NCBI RefSeq assembly: GCF_963855985.1 | Contig: NC_087110.1 | Location: 9,415,001 to 9,479,000 of the forward strand | Length of the DNA stretch: 64,000 nt | Source of the DNA: Ostrinia nubilalis | Lineage: Eukaryota > Arthropoda > Insecta > Lepidoptera > Crambidae | Reading direction: 5' to 3' | Shown: positions 37,268 to 48,839 of the stretch, one piece after another | How the letters are laid out: each line of letters begins with the position of its first letter | How positions within the stretch are numbered: the stretch's first letter is position 1 | The notes under the pieces: generated by a model | What the model saw: only the letters and a program-made list of their open reading frames with translations | What the model was told of the DNA's origin: nothing | The model's database searches: none | Made by a program: the position numbers and the translations under genes

Positions 37268-37418
37268 CTGATGTTCTAAAATTCTTTAGAGATCACCAAA
37301 AATGTAAACAAATATGGCCAACTGACATTGACGTATTTTTAGTCTATGCAGTAGTGATGCGACAAAACCTCTCGTTAATCGCAAAGTGAAATTATCGAAA
37401 TCGAATCGAATATCGCAT

Positions 37419-37493
37419 ATCGAAATTCCAAAACTGATTTTTTGAGACCTACATAGTATGTAGGTCTCAAAAAATCAGTTTTGGAATTTCGAT
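37419..37493. repeat. perfect 37-bp palindrome with 1-base loop
   Basis: Arms 37419-37455 and 37457-37493 are exact complements around a single G. Could extrude as a cruciform. Confidence 0.95.
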
Positions 37494-37843
37494 CGCAATT
37501 TATTTTCGCAGTGGAATCCGAGGTACGTAAGAATAAGGCCCTTATTTTTTGTTGGAATACCTGAAGGGCATTTGGGAGGGCGAAAAGGGATAGGGGAAAA
37601 CTTTAGGTAATCGCCCTTTGGGAACGTGGAGCTTGAATGAGGTATTTTGAGTTTTTTTATTGTATTAACATTAATTACATAGCTATTTATCTATAGGCAC
37701 TGATATGAATAGCTCAATGTCTGTAGGTAAATACTACAATAAAAAAAATGTTGAAAAAAGAGAAAGAACAGTTAAAATACAGTCAGCGTCAATTAGTTCG
37801 TGACACCCAAAGTGGCCAGAAAGTTGACAACACAACCTTATTC

Positions 37844-38036
37844 CAATGAGGGTGTTCGCGATTGAAAAATCCGCCAGATGGCAATACGTAGACGCGAAAG
37901 GTCCAAACGCTGCATGATTGGTGGATTTTGACATATCTGTCAATGTCATGACAAAAATAACCAATCATGCAGCATTAGGACCTCGCGTCTACGTATTGCC
38001 ATCTGGCGGATTTTTCAATCGCGAAAACCCTCATTG
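37844..38036. mobile_element. hairpin MITE, 193 bp
   Basis: CAATGAGGGTGTTCGCGATT at the left and its near-complement at the right; arms of about 80 bp with an inner inverted repeat around TGACATATCTGTCAATGTCA. Confidence 0.8.
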
Positions 38037-38120
38037 TAACAAAGACGTATTGCGAACTTTCTGGCTACTTTAGGCGTCACTAACTATTTGACTCTGACTG
38101 TACCAGAAAGTATACATGAT

Positions 38121-38239
38121 CAGGGCCGTCTTTAACCCACTAGGGGCCCTGGGCATTTAAGGATTAAGGGGGGCCCTTATCATCTGGAAAAAGGGCCCTG
38201 GGCACGTGCCCAAAGTGCCCAGTGGGAAAGAGGGGCCTG
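38121..38239. mobile_element. hAT MITE, 119 bp, perfect 8-bp duplication
   Basis: Starts CAGGGCCGTC and ends GAGGGGCCTG, flanked by TACATGAT on both sides (38113-38120, 38240-38247). Confidence 0.85.
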
Positions 38240-38503
38240 TACATGATCATTTTAATGTTTTCTGTATCTGTGCGCGCAACACGCAAAATCTGCTGAACAG
38301 ATTTTGATTCGGTTTTCACAGTTTAATAATTGGGATCTAACTTAAATTTTAGTCAGGTTTCATGACATTTCAAAGGCAAGAATATAGAGGTATTGCTTGA
38401 CCTATATTTAGTAATTACATGCATAAAATAAGGTAATTTGCAGGCTGTGAGATATCCTGTGGACGGGATAAACTCAAATAATACAAAAAGATAAAGATAA
38501 AAG

Positions 38504-38612
38504 TTTATTAAACGATTTTCAATAAATACTTATCTAATATCACAAGTATTGTGAGCAGTTTCGTGCAAAATCAAATTCATTGCACTATTTACACTAAATA
38601 AGATCTTTTATT
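38504..38612 (-). terminator. candidate polyadenylation signals of the GH27 gene
   Basis: Two AATAAA hexamers on the minus strand (38612-38607 and 38509-38504) lie about 400 and 510 bp after the stop codon, in AT-rich sequence with no other gene. Either could end the transcript; the position is inference. Confidence 0.45.
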
Positions 38613-39013
38613 AAGTACTAAACAAAACAAGATTATCAATCGATTTTGAATCTTATGTTATAGATCTAAAGTTCCAAAACTTTTGTAGAAATAAATCGCT
38701 TCAAGTTAGGTAAGACGGACGGACAAAAATATAGACCAGTTTCATAAACTTGATAATGTTTCAGATCATTAACTGACAAATAACGTTACGTTAACCAATA
38801 AAGGTATTTATCTTCCAGATATCTCTGTGTCTTGGACACATGAGATCAAACGTAAAACTTCATCTGATAGATAAGTTCCAGTTAAGCTATAAAGGACTTT
38901 ATCATCAAATGAAACAGGCCTTACCTTACTTATTTTAACAAAAGAAATTGTTTCTGAAAACAGAATTTGATTAATTTGACTATTTTTATAAATAATACTC
39001 AGTTAAAAAAATC

Positions 39014-39045
39014 TTACAGTGGGAAAAATGTGTACATAATAACAT
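39014..39045 (-). CDS. GH27 gene exon 9 (terminal exon and stop)
   Basis: Very short coding end after a 102-bp intron. A pyrimidine tract and TTTCAG precede [10 protein letters not shown] and a TAA stop (39016-39014). The sequence lines up with the GVVMWYLYPI end of human NAGA, which supports the choice despite the small size. Too short to find by reading-frame length alone. Confidence 0.85.
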
Positions 39046-42000
39046 CTGAAACAAAAAATATCTTACATCAGAAATTTTATAGTCAAAAGTCATAAATATT
39101 ATGTAAAAATAACATTCTGTGACCTATTTTAAAGAAAAAAGTCTTACCATCAGGTGGCACTGTGACTTCAATTGGCTCGTGAAACGTTACGTTCTTTATG
39201 AAATCCCTTGAAAATACATCCTGGAACAAACATAATTTTCATTTTGAAGATTTCGTTTAAGAACTTATTTCAAACTAAGAGAAAATGGCTTAAATGGGAA
39301 TAGAATCAAAGACCATTCGCTTGCTGGGCTTTTTTTATACAGGGTGTTTGGCGGAAGGTTAGACAAACTTCGTGGGTGTATAAGTAAGGTCATTTTAAGA
39401 ATACAAGTTCGTCCATTCGACCCTAAGTGAGCTACTTTTTTTTAAATTGATATTTTGATTTTGTTTAATTTTTTCCAAAAGGAGTTGTCCCAATTTCGGC
39501 CCAGAGGTTGTACGCCATATCAAAAATCAAGAAAAATCTACTGATTAAGGGAAAAATATAAATAACTATATCTAGCATATAATTTAGCCGCTCAAAATCA
39601 AAAACTATTCATGAATTATCATTCTTAAATGCATACACAAGCTGGCGTATGGCGTCAGATAAAAAAAAAAAGATGAACCATAGACTAACTAAACGTCAGT
39701 CGCTGTCAGATTTCATCTGTCACTCTCCACCAAGATACGACATAATGTCAAAAGTGACAGATGTCATCAAAATGACATTCGTCCACCATGATGGTTTTTG
39801 TGGTTGAGTATTGCTATTTTCTTAACAATATTTTGTTTTAAGCGAATAAACTAAGCCATTTAAAAGAAATTGAATAATAAGAAACTGTTGTACATTTAAA
39901 AGCCCTTCTTTTTGGTAGGTGTACAGGTTGTGGGCCTAGGCTCCATACATTTTGGGACAACTCCTTTGACCTAAAAACTGCTTAATTTTTTTTTCTCGCG
40001 TGTTTTAAACTGCTTTTATTATTTGATATTAATATCTAATATGTCTGAAGTCAAATAAAATAAAGTTCAGATCCAGATAATGATTGGATAGCTAGTTACG
40101 AGCCGCCAAAGTTTAATAAAAATACAAACCACGAAAACAAAATTCAACTTTGAATTCGATAAAAAAAAATAAAGGTGATAGGTGGTTTGCCAATGATTTT
40201 AAAAACATCTCTAGCTTCTCTTCTTTCCAATGATATATCACATGTAGTACCTAATTAGATGTTGGAATTCGTCAAAAATTCGAAGTTTATGGAAGAAAAT
40301 GGGATAATAATACAAAAATTATCCATCCATAGATTATGAATATCAAATCTTTATGGTCACCAGAAGGGCGTAGTGTGAGTTTACGTCAAACGCATTCGAT
40401 TACGACTGCGTAAAAAAGTGACATTAAATGTATGACGGGTTGTACAGCGCCCCTAGCGGAAACTTTCAAGAACTTCATATATTTTTTACGCGCTCGCTAG
40501 TTACGTTAGATGTAAACTCACACTAAGCCCTCAGCTCACAGACTCAAAACGATACGATACGATACGATACGATAGTGCCGACCCAGCCAGGACGAGGCCT
40601 GTCCCGGTCAAACCGGTATACCAGGGGGCACAATTTTAAGGAAAGACACGCTCTGGGATGGGAGAGGACGGCCGACTAGCCGCTGCGTCTTTTAAACCGC
40701 AACCGGTCGACCACAACCAAGTAGATATGCATCCTGAGCCTGGTCTAGGAAAATAGGTAAAGACGGGTTATCGTTGATAGGACTGAGCGTTGATGCGATG
40801 AGATGGGCGGTCTGGCCTTTGATGAGATGGCTTTGGTTGTTCTTGGTTCATATACTGTTGCTAGACTAGCCTCGTTGTTCTCTTGATGTCTGCGGTACTA
40901 AGTTTTTGTCGTCTCTGTATCTTCCAGATTAATTATTTCTTCTACTTCTTTTCTTAGTGTCGTTGGAAGGACTAAATGCGTGGTGCGATGAGATGGGCGG
41001 TCTAGCCTTTGGTGTGGGAGGTGGCTTGTTTATTCTCTGTTCTCGTACTACTGCTGGACTAGCTTCATTGTTCTCCCAATTGTATCGTCTTATTTTCTGC
41101 CTATATATTCCTCCAGGTAAAACATTTCTTGTATTTCTTTTCTTTAGCTTAATCTTGCTTTTAGTGAGACGGCTTGGTTATTCTTAGTTCTTGTACTGCT
41201 ACAAGACTAGCTTCATTGTTCTTCCGATTGTATGCTTCTTTTCTTGATATTGGTGGTCGGACTGAGCGTTGATGCAATGCGATGGGCGGTCTGGTTTTTG
41301 TTGAGGCGGCTTGGTTTTTCTTAGTTCTACTGCTACAAGACTAGCTTCATTGTTTTTCCAAGTTTATGCTACTTTTCTTGATATAGTTGGTAGGACTGAG
41401 CGTTTCTGTGATGAGACGGGCGGTCTGGCCTTTGGTGAGATGTCTTGGTTCTTGTATTGCTGCTAGGCTATCTTCATTTTTCTCCTGAGGTCTGTGTTAG
41501 GTAGGTACCTACTGAGTTTTTGACGTTTTCGTTGTTTACATGTTCCGGGTCAGATATTTCTTATGCTTCATTTCTTTGTGTCATAATTGAGTTCACTCTT
41601 TTCTATTTCTTGGATAGTAAATGTTTAAATTTTAGTTCCATTTATCCACAACCTCTGAAAAACTTGACACTTTTGGTTTTTTTTTTAATAATTACTACGG
41701 CGATAACTGTGGTTTTGGGTTTTTGTCGTCTTCTTTGTTGTCTGTTTTCCCTGAGTCGAATATTTCTTATTTTTTTTTGTCTTGGGCTAAATAAATCTTC
41801 TCTCTTCGATTATTTGATTTGTTTGCACTTTTGACTATTCAGTCGATATATGCGGTTCTGGGTTTTTGTCGTCTTTTTCGCTGTCTTTTGACATTATTTT
41901 TCCATACCTAGTGTTTCTTGTGCTGCTTTTCTTATTTATTTTTATGGTGGGTTAATTTAGTCTTCTCTCTTTCGTTTCTTGGATTGTGCTTGATACGGTA

Positions 42001-45000
42001 AGCGGACGGCGGGCCACTAAAAACGGCATTTTTAGGAGCGTGTTCATATTTTCCTAACATTAAACGGTTCGCCTTGGTGTAATCTAATATGATTTCTTTT
42101 AGTTCAATGATCTTTATGCAGGGTGATTGTTACATTGGGTTTCTTCCATCGTTTCCATTAGGTTTTTATTTCTTCACTGTTTCGTAGATTTTTTTTTGGT
42201 GGATACTTTTTATTTCTTTTAGTACTTAAATTATTTTCCGATGTCTTCAAGATATCCATGATATTGTCCTCTCGAGGCAAAAGACATTGCTAACTGCCTC
42301 GTTGGATTGGGTTTTTATGCTCTTGGTGTAAGTACGTATTTTCATTGAAAAAAATCTTATTAGATTCAAATTTTCTGGTTGAAATCCGTTTTCCGACAAG
42401 GTTTGCTTGCAGCTTGCGACAGCAGAGCTTGTTGGGCTGTATGTGTACACTGTAGGTTATATTGCTTTCGATCTGAAGTTTCTTATTGGAATACGTAGTT
42501 TTTGCAATCGATTTGAATATTTTGTGGTTCCTATAGGATTTCGTTATTAAATGGTCAATGTTTTCTTGCTATCAAATGAGTTTTTTTTAGGCGGAGTAGT
42601 CTTCTGTCTATGATGAAGACCCTTTGCAAAATTCCTTGACTTCTCAGTGCATTTAAGTCTCTTAAAACTGTAGTATATTCGGTTACTCTTTCAATTTTCC
42701 GATTCCGGTAAGCTGATGTTCTATCTGATAGTATTTATCTACACATGTGTAAATATGGCAGTAAATCCTGATTCTTTTAGGCTCAAAATTTCTTAGATGA
42801 TTTTCCAGGTACCTGGTCTGCTCTTTGATTGGTGATTCACTTTGTTTCAACCACTAGGTATATTTTTCTCGTTAAAATGTACAAGATCTTGTCTGGCCGC
42901 TTTTTGATCAAGTCTGGGATACATAGGTTCATTGAATTGGTAAGCTCTTTCTCAAAGTCGATATTTTCCATCGCCAGGTAGTTTTAAAGTGTATGCCTTA
43001 ATTTTTTAGCTGTAGAAAGGGGCTTATAACTAGAGGGTTAGTGAATTATGACTACGGTGTTAATATAGTATTTTGTATTGTCAAAGCGTCAAGTCTTTTG
43101 TTTTTAACCTGCTTTCAACAAAATGTTAGTCGGGCCACCTCTTTTTTTTATGAGTTGTACTTTTGAATGGTTTACGACATGCAGATGTGACTATTAGTTT
43201 TTTTTTTTGGAAAGCAAAGGATCTCTGTTGTTTAAAATTTTTTTTTTGTGTGTTTCGTGGCAAATGTGTTTAAAGTGTCCATCTACTAATGGTAGTGCAA
43301 TAGTGAAGTTAAATTTTATTGCTTTTGGAAACTTTTTATGGCGACCAGATGTTGACCTTTCTTGGTACGCGCTTTGAAATTTTGTGCAATAGATGTCTGT
43401 TATAGAATGTGTTTGATGAAAGTTTTGTAGGGATCTTTCTTTGTTATCAATTATTATTTATACCTACTATAATGACATGCAAGAAGTAGAATACACGTAG
43501 ACATGTAGAGTACATGTGAAATTGTATAGGTGTACCAGAATCTCATGGCAAACAAAAATATTGGAAAAGTGTGTTTTTCATATGGCCATTGTCTATGGCT
43601 TTATTGTCACCTGTCAAAGTAAATCAAGAGATCTGTCAGCCGCTGCAGAAATTTTGTAATCTCTTCATGCCTATTTGTTATTTTTGTGAAAAAGACGAAA
43701 AAACTCAAGCAAGTCATATTGTTTTCAAAGTGTATTGTAAAATAAGGCATAATTCAAAGTCAATCTTTGATTTTAAAGCGCGTCGTTGAGTTGACAGTAA
43801 GTTGGAGTGAAATGTTTTGATACTTACCTACATTTAGTTTATTACCTAACTGCGTCAGACTGAAGGAGGGTTATGTTTATTTTTATATTATTCTTACCTA
43901 ATAGCTGCTTTATCGGGGTTTTCAGGTGTATTTCATGCATTGGTGCAGAGGAATCGTGAAAATGTTATGACTATGTAAAGAACATTGAAAAAGATTTCAT
44001 CAAGCAAGTTTGAGAAATTGAAATGCTGAAAAACGATTTATATTATATTAATACCTCTTTAACTTGATCATCTATTTGAAGAACAAGAAATGCAAGTGGA
44101 GTTCTTAGAATCGTTTTCTAGTTCTGAATGAAGTGATAAGTTATAAGTATGATACTTAATAAAATTATTTACAGTAATATACGGTTTACTTATTTTTCAA
44201 GACATGTTCATAAGTTAAAAACCCGATGTATAACAACTTTCGTCATACACATACCTAAAATGTATAGGTAGGCATTCGTACTTCATGTTCATTAATATTA
44301 GTCATAAATAAAAATTAAACAGTATCAAGATCGTTTAATCCAATTTCCCCAGTATTGCACTCAACAAAGTTTATTTTCCCCATTTGCCATGAGATTCTGG
44401 TACACCTATATGTATCAAAATTATTAATAAAAAAGTAAAGTTTATGGACCAAAAGTTAGAGCTATTCATTTGACAAACTACGATCTATGTTACATATTTT
44501 TAAATGAAAATACTACATCATAATTATGCGTTTGCTTTAGTGCTTTTGGCAAGATATTGACACCAAATATTTACATATAAAGAAAGAAAGATCCACCATC
44601 CTAGTGATTACACAGATATTAGGTTTGGTGTGCCCCAGGGAAGTGTGCTGGGTCCATCGTTATTTTTAATATACATAAATGACCTGTGCTCTAGAGGTGG
44701 GCGCCACGCCGGCGCGCCGCCGCCGCCGCGAATTTTTTCACGCCGCCGCCGCCGACGACCAGCTGTCGGCGCGCCGATACTGATACTGTACCAACTATTT
44801 GCAATTTATTCCTCTTCTATACTGTACTAATTTGTGTTTCGAACGCAGAAGAACTATTTCTTTATTGAGTTGAGCGTCTATTCTAGTTCAATAAAGTCCT
44901 AGTATCACTGCGACCGGTACCGATCTATTGTGATCGGCGCTATTTTCCTTACAGTTCGTCTCCGAGTCCTGCATCCATTAGGAATTGCAGTATGTTTTGG

Positions 45001-48000
45001 GGGGCGATATGTTTTACATCTTGTGGGCTTAGGATGTGTTTGCCCAGGTGTAAGCTCCGCTTGCGCATCAAAGGTCCGCAGTCCGTGAGAAATGTGAGAA
45101 TGTGTAGTGGCGTTTCATCTGCCTCTTGGCACATCCTGCACGTTCTTGATTCGGACAGTCCCATAATGGACAAGTGCTTGTTTAAGCTGCAGTGTCCAGT
45201 GAGGGCTCGAACTAAGATGTGCATTTTGATCCTACTCAGTCCTATGATCTGCTTAGAGCATTTTGGGTCATAGGCTTTTATAAGAGCTTTGGAATGAGTT
45301 AATCCTGGCGTGTCTGACCATGCCTTAAAGGATTTGTTTCAATAGATATTCTCCAGGGTCATTCAAGCGAGACTTTTGGGAATGCCACAAAAGGGTTCTG
45401 GACCATATTGTGTTCCCTCCGCTCCCGCTCTGGCCAGTTCGTCGGCATTTTCATTGCCCACGATTCCCACGTGACCTGGGCCTGGAACCCATCTCAGCGT
45501 TACTCTGTTACGTTCTCCTAGGGTATTCAGTCGGCTCATGCAGTTTTCTACCAACTTTGAGGTGATTAAGTTGGAGTTTAAGGCCATCAGCGCTTCAGCG
45601 CGGCCTGACTGTCTTGAGTTAATGTAAATTATGTGGTTGGCATATTTTTTTCGCAGTAGTAACAGTTAATTAAGTACATTATTCCAGTTGCTGCTTGGTC
45701 TAGTAAATAATTTGATCGCGAGAGGCGCCGGTCCCTCTTGCTGTCAAGAAAAAAATACCCGCCTTCGTCTGGCAGACAACCCACACTATTGGACTATACT
45801 TTAAGCGAATCACTCACACAGAGATTGGCAAATATGTCTCGGAATGCAAATGGGAACCACAACCTCTGGAAGGCAACAAAGTACCTCCCTCAAAGTGTTC
45901 TCCGCTTATAAGGTCCGGTAATACATGAGTGCAAACTGACAAGAAAAATCTCAGACCTTTGCTACATGACAAACCGGTTTATTTAAACCCATTGACACGG
46001 ATAATCCAAAAAATCCATAATTCAATCAAAAAAATAAGATCAAGCATTGGACTTGATCCGAGACTTGCAGCTATGCCTGCCTTTGATTCCTACTGATGAC
46101 GATGATTCATCCGACCGATTTCGGTCATGGTGACTTGGCTATCTTAGCGGCGCTGGTGCGCCCGAAGATGGCTTACATAGCCCATCTTCGCGGCAAACTC
46201 CTCGCACATTGAGAGTACCCGCCGCCAACATAATTATAGTGAATGGCGGCAGATGGACGGGATTTACATCATCGCGTTTTGCGTCGAATTCAGTTATTTG
46301 TGCGCTGCTCTTTAAATTCGCGGACTCGCCTCTACACAACACAATCTCCCGCCATTCTAGGTGCTGTGCTGCCAAACCTTCCCATTGTGATTTGAGAGGG
46401 CCCATTTTGCATCTTTTCGTATGCTGCTTCTGGTCATTTTTGTACTTTTGTAATCTGAGGAGTTGACCGCCATGTTTCCGCTTACCCTCTTCAAGTTCAA
46501 AGTAGAAGATTGATTCCTACTACGCTAATTGAGGGCGAAAGACGCAGGAGGACAAAGTGACTGACATAGCCCACAGAATAGCTAAAATCAAGTGGCAGTG
46601 GGCGGGGCACATATCTCGAAGAGCTGATGGCCGCTCGGGCAGTAAAGTTCTTGAGTGGCGACTACGAGCCGGAAGACGTAGCGTGGGCAGGCCTCCACTA
46701 GATGGACCGACGATTTGGGAAAGGTCGCAGAAAGTGCCTGGATGCGAGCGGCGCAGGACGTCTTTCGGCTGAAACGAAAGAACTAACGCTAAGAGAGATG
46801 GCTTAGCTAAAGAAATAGCCAAAATGGACCCTCGTAAAGCACTTGCATTTGATCTGATCACCATGAAGTCCATGGTCTTGACAATGACCACACTGAGTGA
46901 GAACCTCGCAAGTCTCTTAACTTTGGAAATGATCCATAAAGCTGGCAAGTCGCCTAACGAATTCTCTTATCGCTCAATTAATCTGACATTTGTATTGTTA
47001 AAATTATGGAAAAGGATCATTCTTGCTCGTTTATTCCCTTGCCTAAGTATGACCCATGTAATATAGTAATCCCGAACATAAACTTTGGCAGAAACCATAC
47101 CAACCATAATCAGTACAATGTTTGGAAAAGAAAGAATCCTGTACGTCTGCTTTCGCTGCGGCTTCTGCTGGGTTTATCATATAGGACTATTCTATGAAAT
47201 TAAAAAGTACCTTCTAGCACACTTCTACTACCTCCTGATGGATTCTAATGATGGCTGACCAAGTGGCGCATGTAATCAAGCCCCGAAGTCTCACCATATT
47301 ATCATTTAAGATGTGAAACTTATCCTCCGGCCAATCTAGACCTCGACACATTGCTGCAGTCAACCTGCATTAAAATCCTGGACCGTAGGATGACATGGAA
47401 AGACCATAATTATAAATAAAACAGAACTGAATATAATATTCCACCGACAGTCAGCTAATCCAACATTAACTATGTGCCTCCAAAGAGCTCAAAAATACAT
47501 GTTAAGGGTACTTTTATCGGCACACTGGTACGCTCGCCTTTAAGAAATACACGAGAACATGATGTCAGCCAAACCCGCTATCCAAATATCAAAGTATCTA
47601 TGATCAAGAGAGCTAATTTACTAGGGTTTACCACTGCTGTAGTGGCTCAAACCCCAACCAACCGCAAATCACCTGATTAGTCTTAATGACAGATACTAAA
47701 AAAGCAGATTTAAAAAAAAACCTAATGAACAAAGGTCAAACAAGGTCACGCCGCCGACGCCGCCGCCGCCGAGGTCAAAAAGTCGGCGCGCCGCCGCCGG
47801 CCAATTGTATATCGGCGCCCACCTCTACTGTGCTCTATGAAAATACCGAACGCCAGAATATTTACTTTTGCTGATGACACAGCTATCATCTTCCATGCAA
47901 ACTCTTGGAGTCAAGTCGGTCATGTGGCTCAAACAGGAATAAACACTGTTAGCTTGTGGCTTAAAAATAATCTACTTACTGCCAATGCTAGTAAGACTAA

Positions 48001-48784
48001 GTACGTTTCTTTCAGGATAACCAATAAAACTGCACCTATAGAGTCTCTAGCGCTCAAACTCCACTCTTGCCAAAATATAGACCACTCTGGGTGCAACTGT
48101 GAAAATCTTGAACAAGTAGAAGCAATAAAATACTTAGGTATATTAATTGACCATAAATTCACCTGGCTAGCACAAGTAGAAGCAGTTTCAAAGAGATTAA
48201 AGAAACTTATGCATATTTTTAAAAAACTTAGCTCTGTCGCGGACTTGGACTTGATAAGGATGATTTATCTCAGTTTGTGCCAGTCGACGATAAACTACTG
48301 TATAATAGTATGGGGCGTAGCCTGTAAAACACATTTACTCAAACTCGAACGCATTCAACGGTCAATCTTGAAAATAGCCTACCGTCGACCTAGGCGCTAC
48401 TCAACAATTAATCTCTATGCTGAATGCCAGCTTCTCAGCGTTCGTCAACTGTACATATCTGCTACGATTGTATTCTTTCACAGGCAAGCTGGCAATGCGG
48501 CACGCACCTCGTACAGATCACTTAAGTGGGAACTACCCAGTATAAAAACTGCTTTTGCTCGCAGATCTTTAAGCTTTATGGGTCCATATCTTTACACTCA
48601 GGTATACAAGATAGATAAAAGTATTATAAATATGACCAGAACAGGTTGCAAAACGATGGTATTTAAATGGCTACAATGCCAAAATTATAATGATACGGAA
48701 ACCTTACTCCAAACTCTCATCTAAATGCGGTAAATATGTATATATCCTGCCACTAGCGCTCACACACACACACGCACTCACTCA

Positions 48785-48839
<55 letters not shown>

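Larger units (their letters stand above)
44692..47827. mobile_element. hAT-type DNA transposon, 3136 bp, with 8-bp duplication
   Basis: Ends are the perfect 14-bp inverted repeat TAGAGGTGGGCGCC, flanked by a perfect 8-bp duplication CTGTGCTC (44684-44691 and 47828-47835). Removing it and one duplication restores the interrupted reverse-transcriptase frame. Both subterminal regions are CGCCG-rich. No hAT transposase is visible; the inside is filled by decayed LINE pieces, so it is non-autonomous or has been overwritten. Confidence 0.9.

Noticed and set aside
38761..38840. alternative terminal exon of the GH27 gene ending EISGR
   Set aside because: Acceptor lacks a pyrimidine tract and the peptide does not match the family; the exon at 39014-39045 does.
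40957..41187. 76-codon plus-strand hydrophobic frame (and 41520-41834)
   Set aside because: T-rich antisense of the A-rich decayed repeat; the hydrophobic look is due to composition.
47929..48162. 77-codon minus-strand frame
   Set aside because: Antisense to the reverse-transcriptase frame at 47836-48724.
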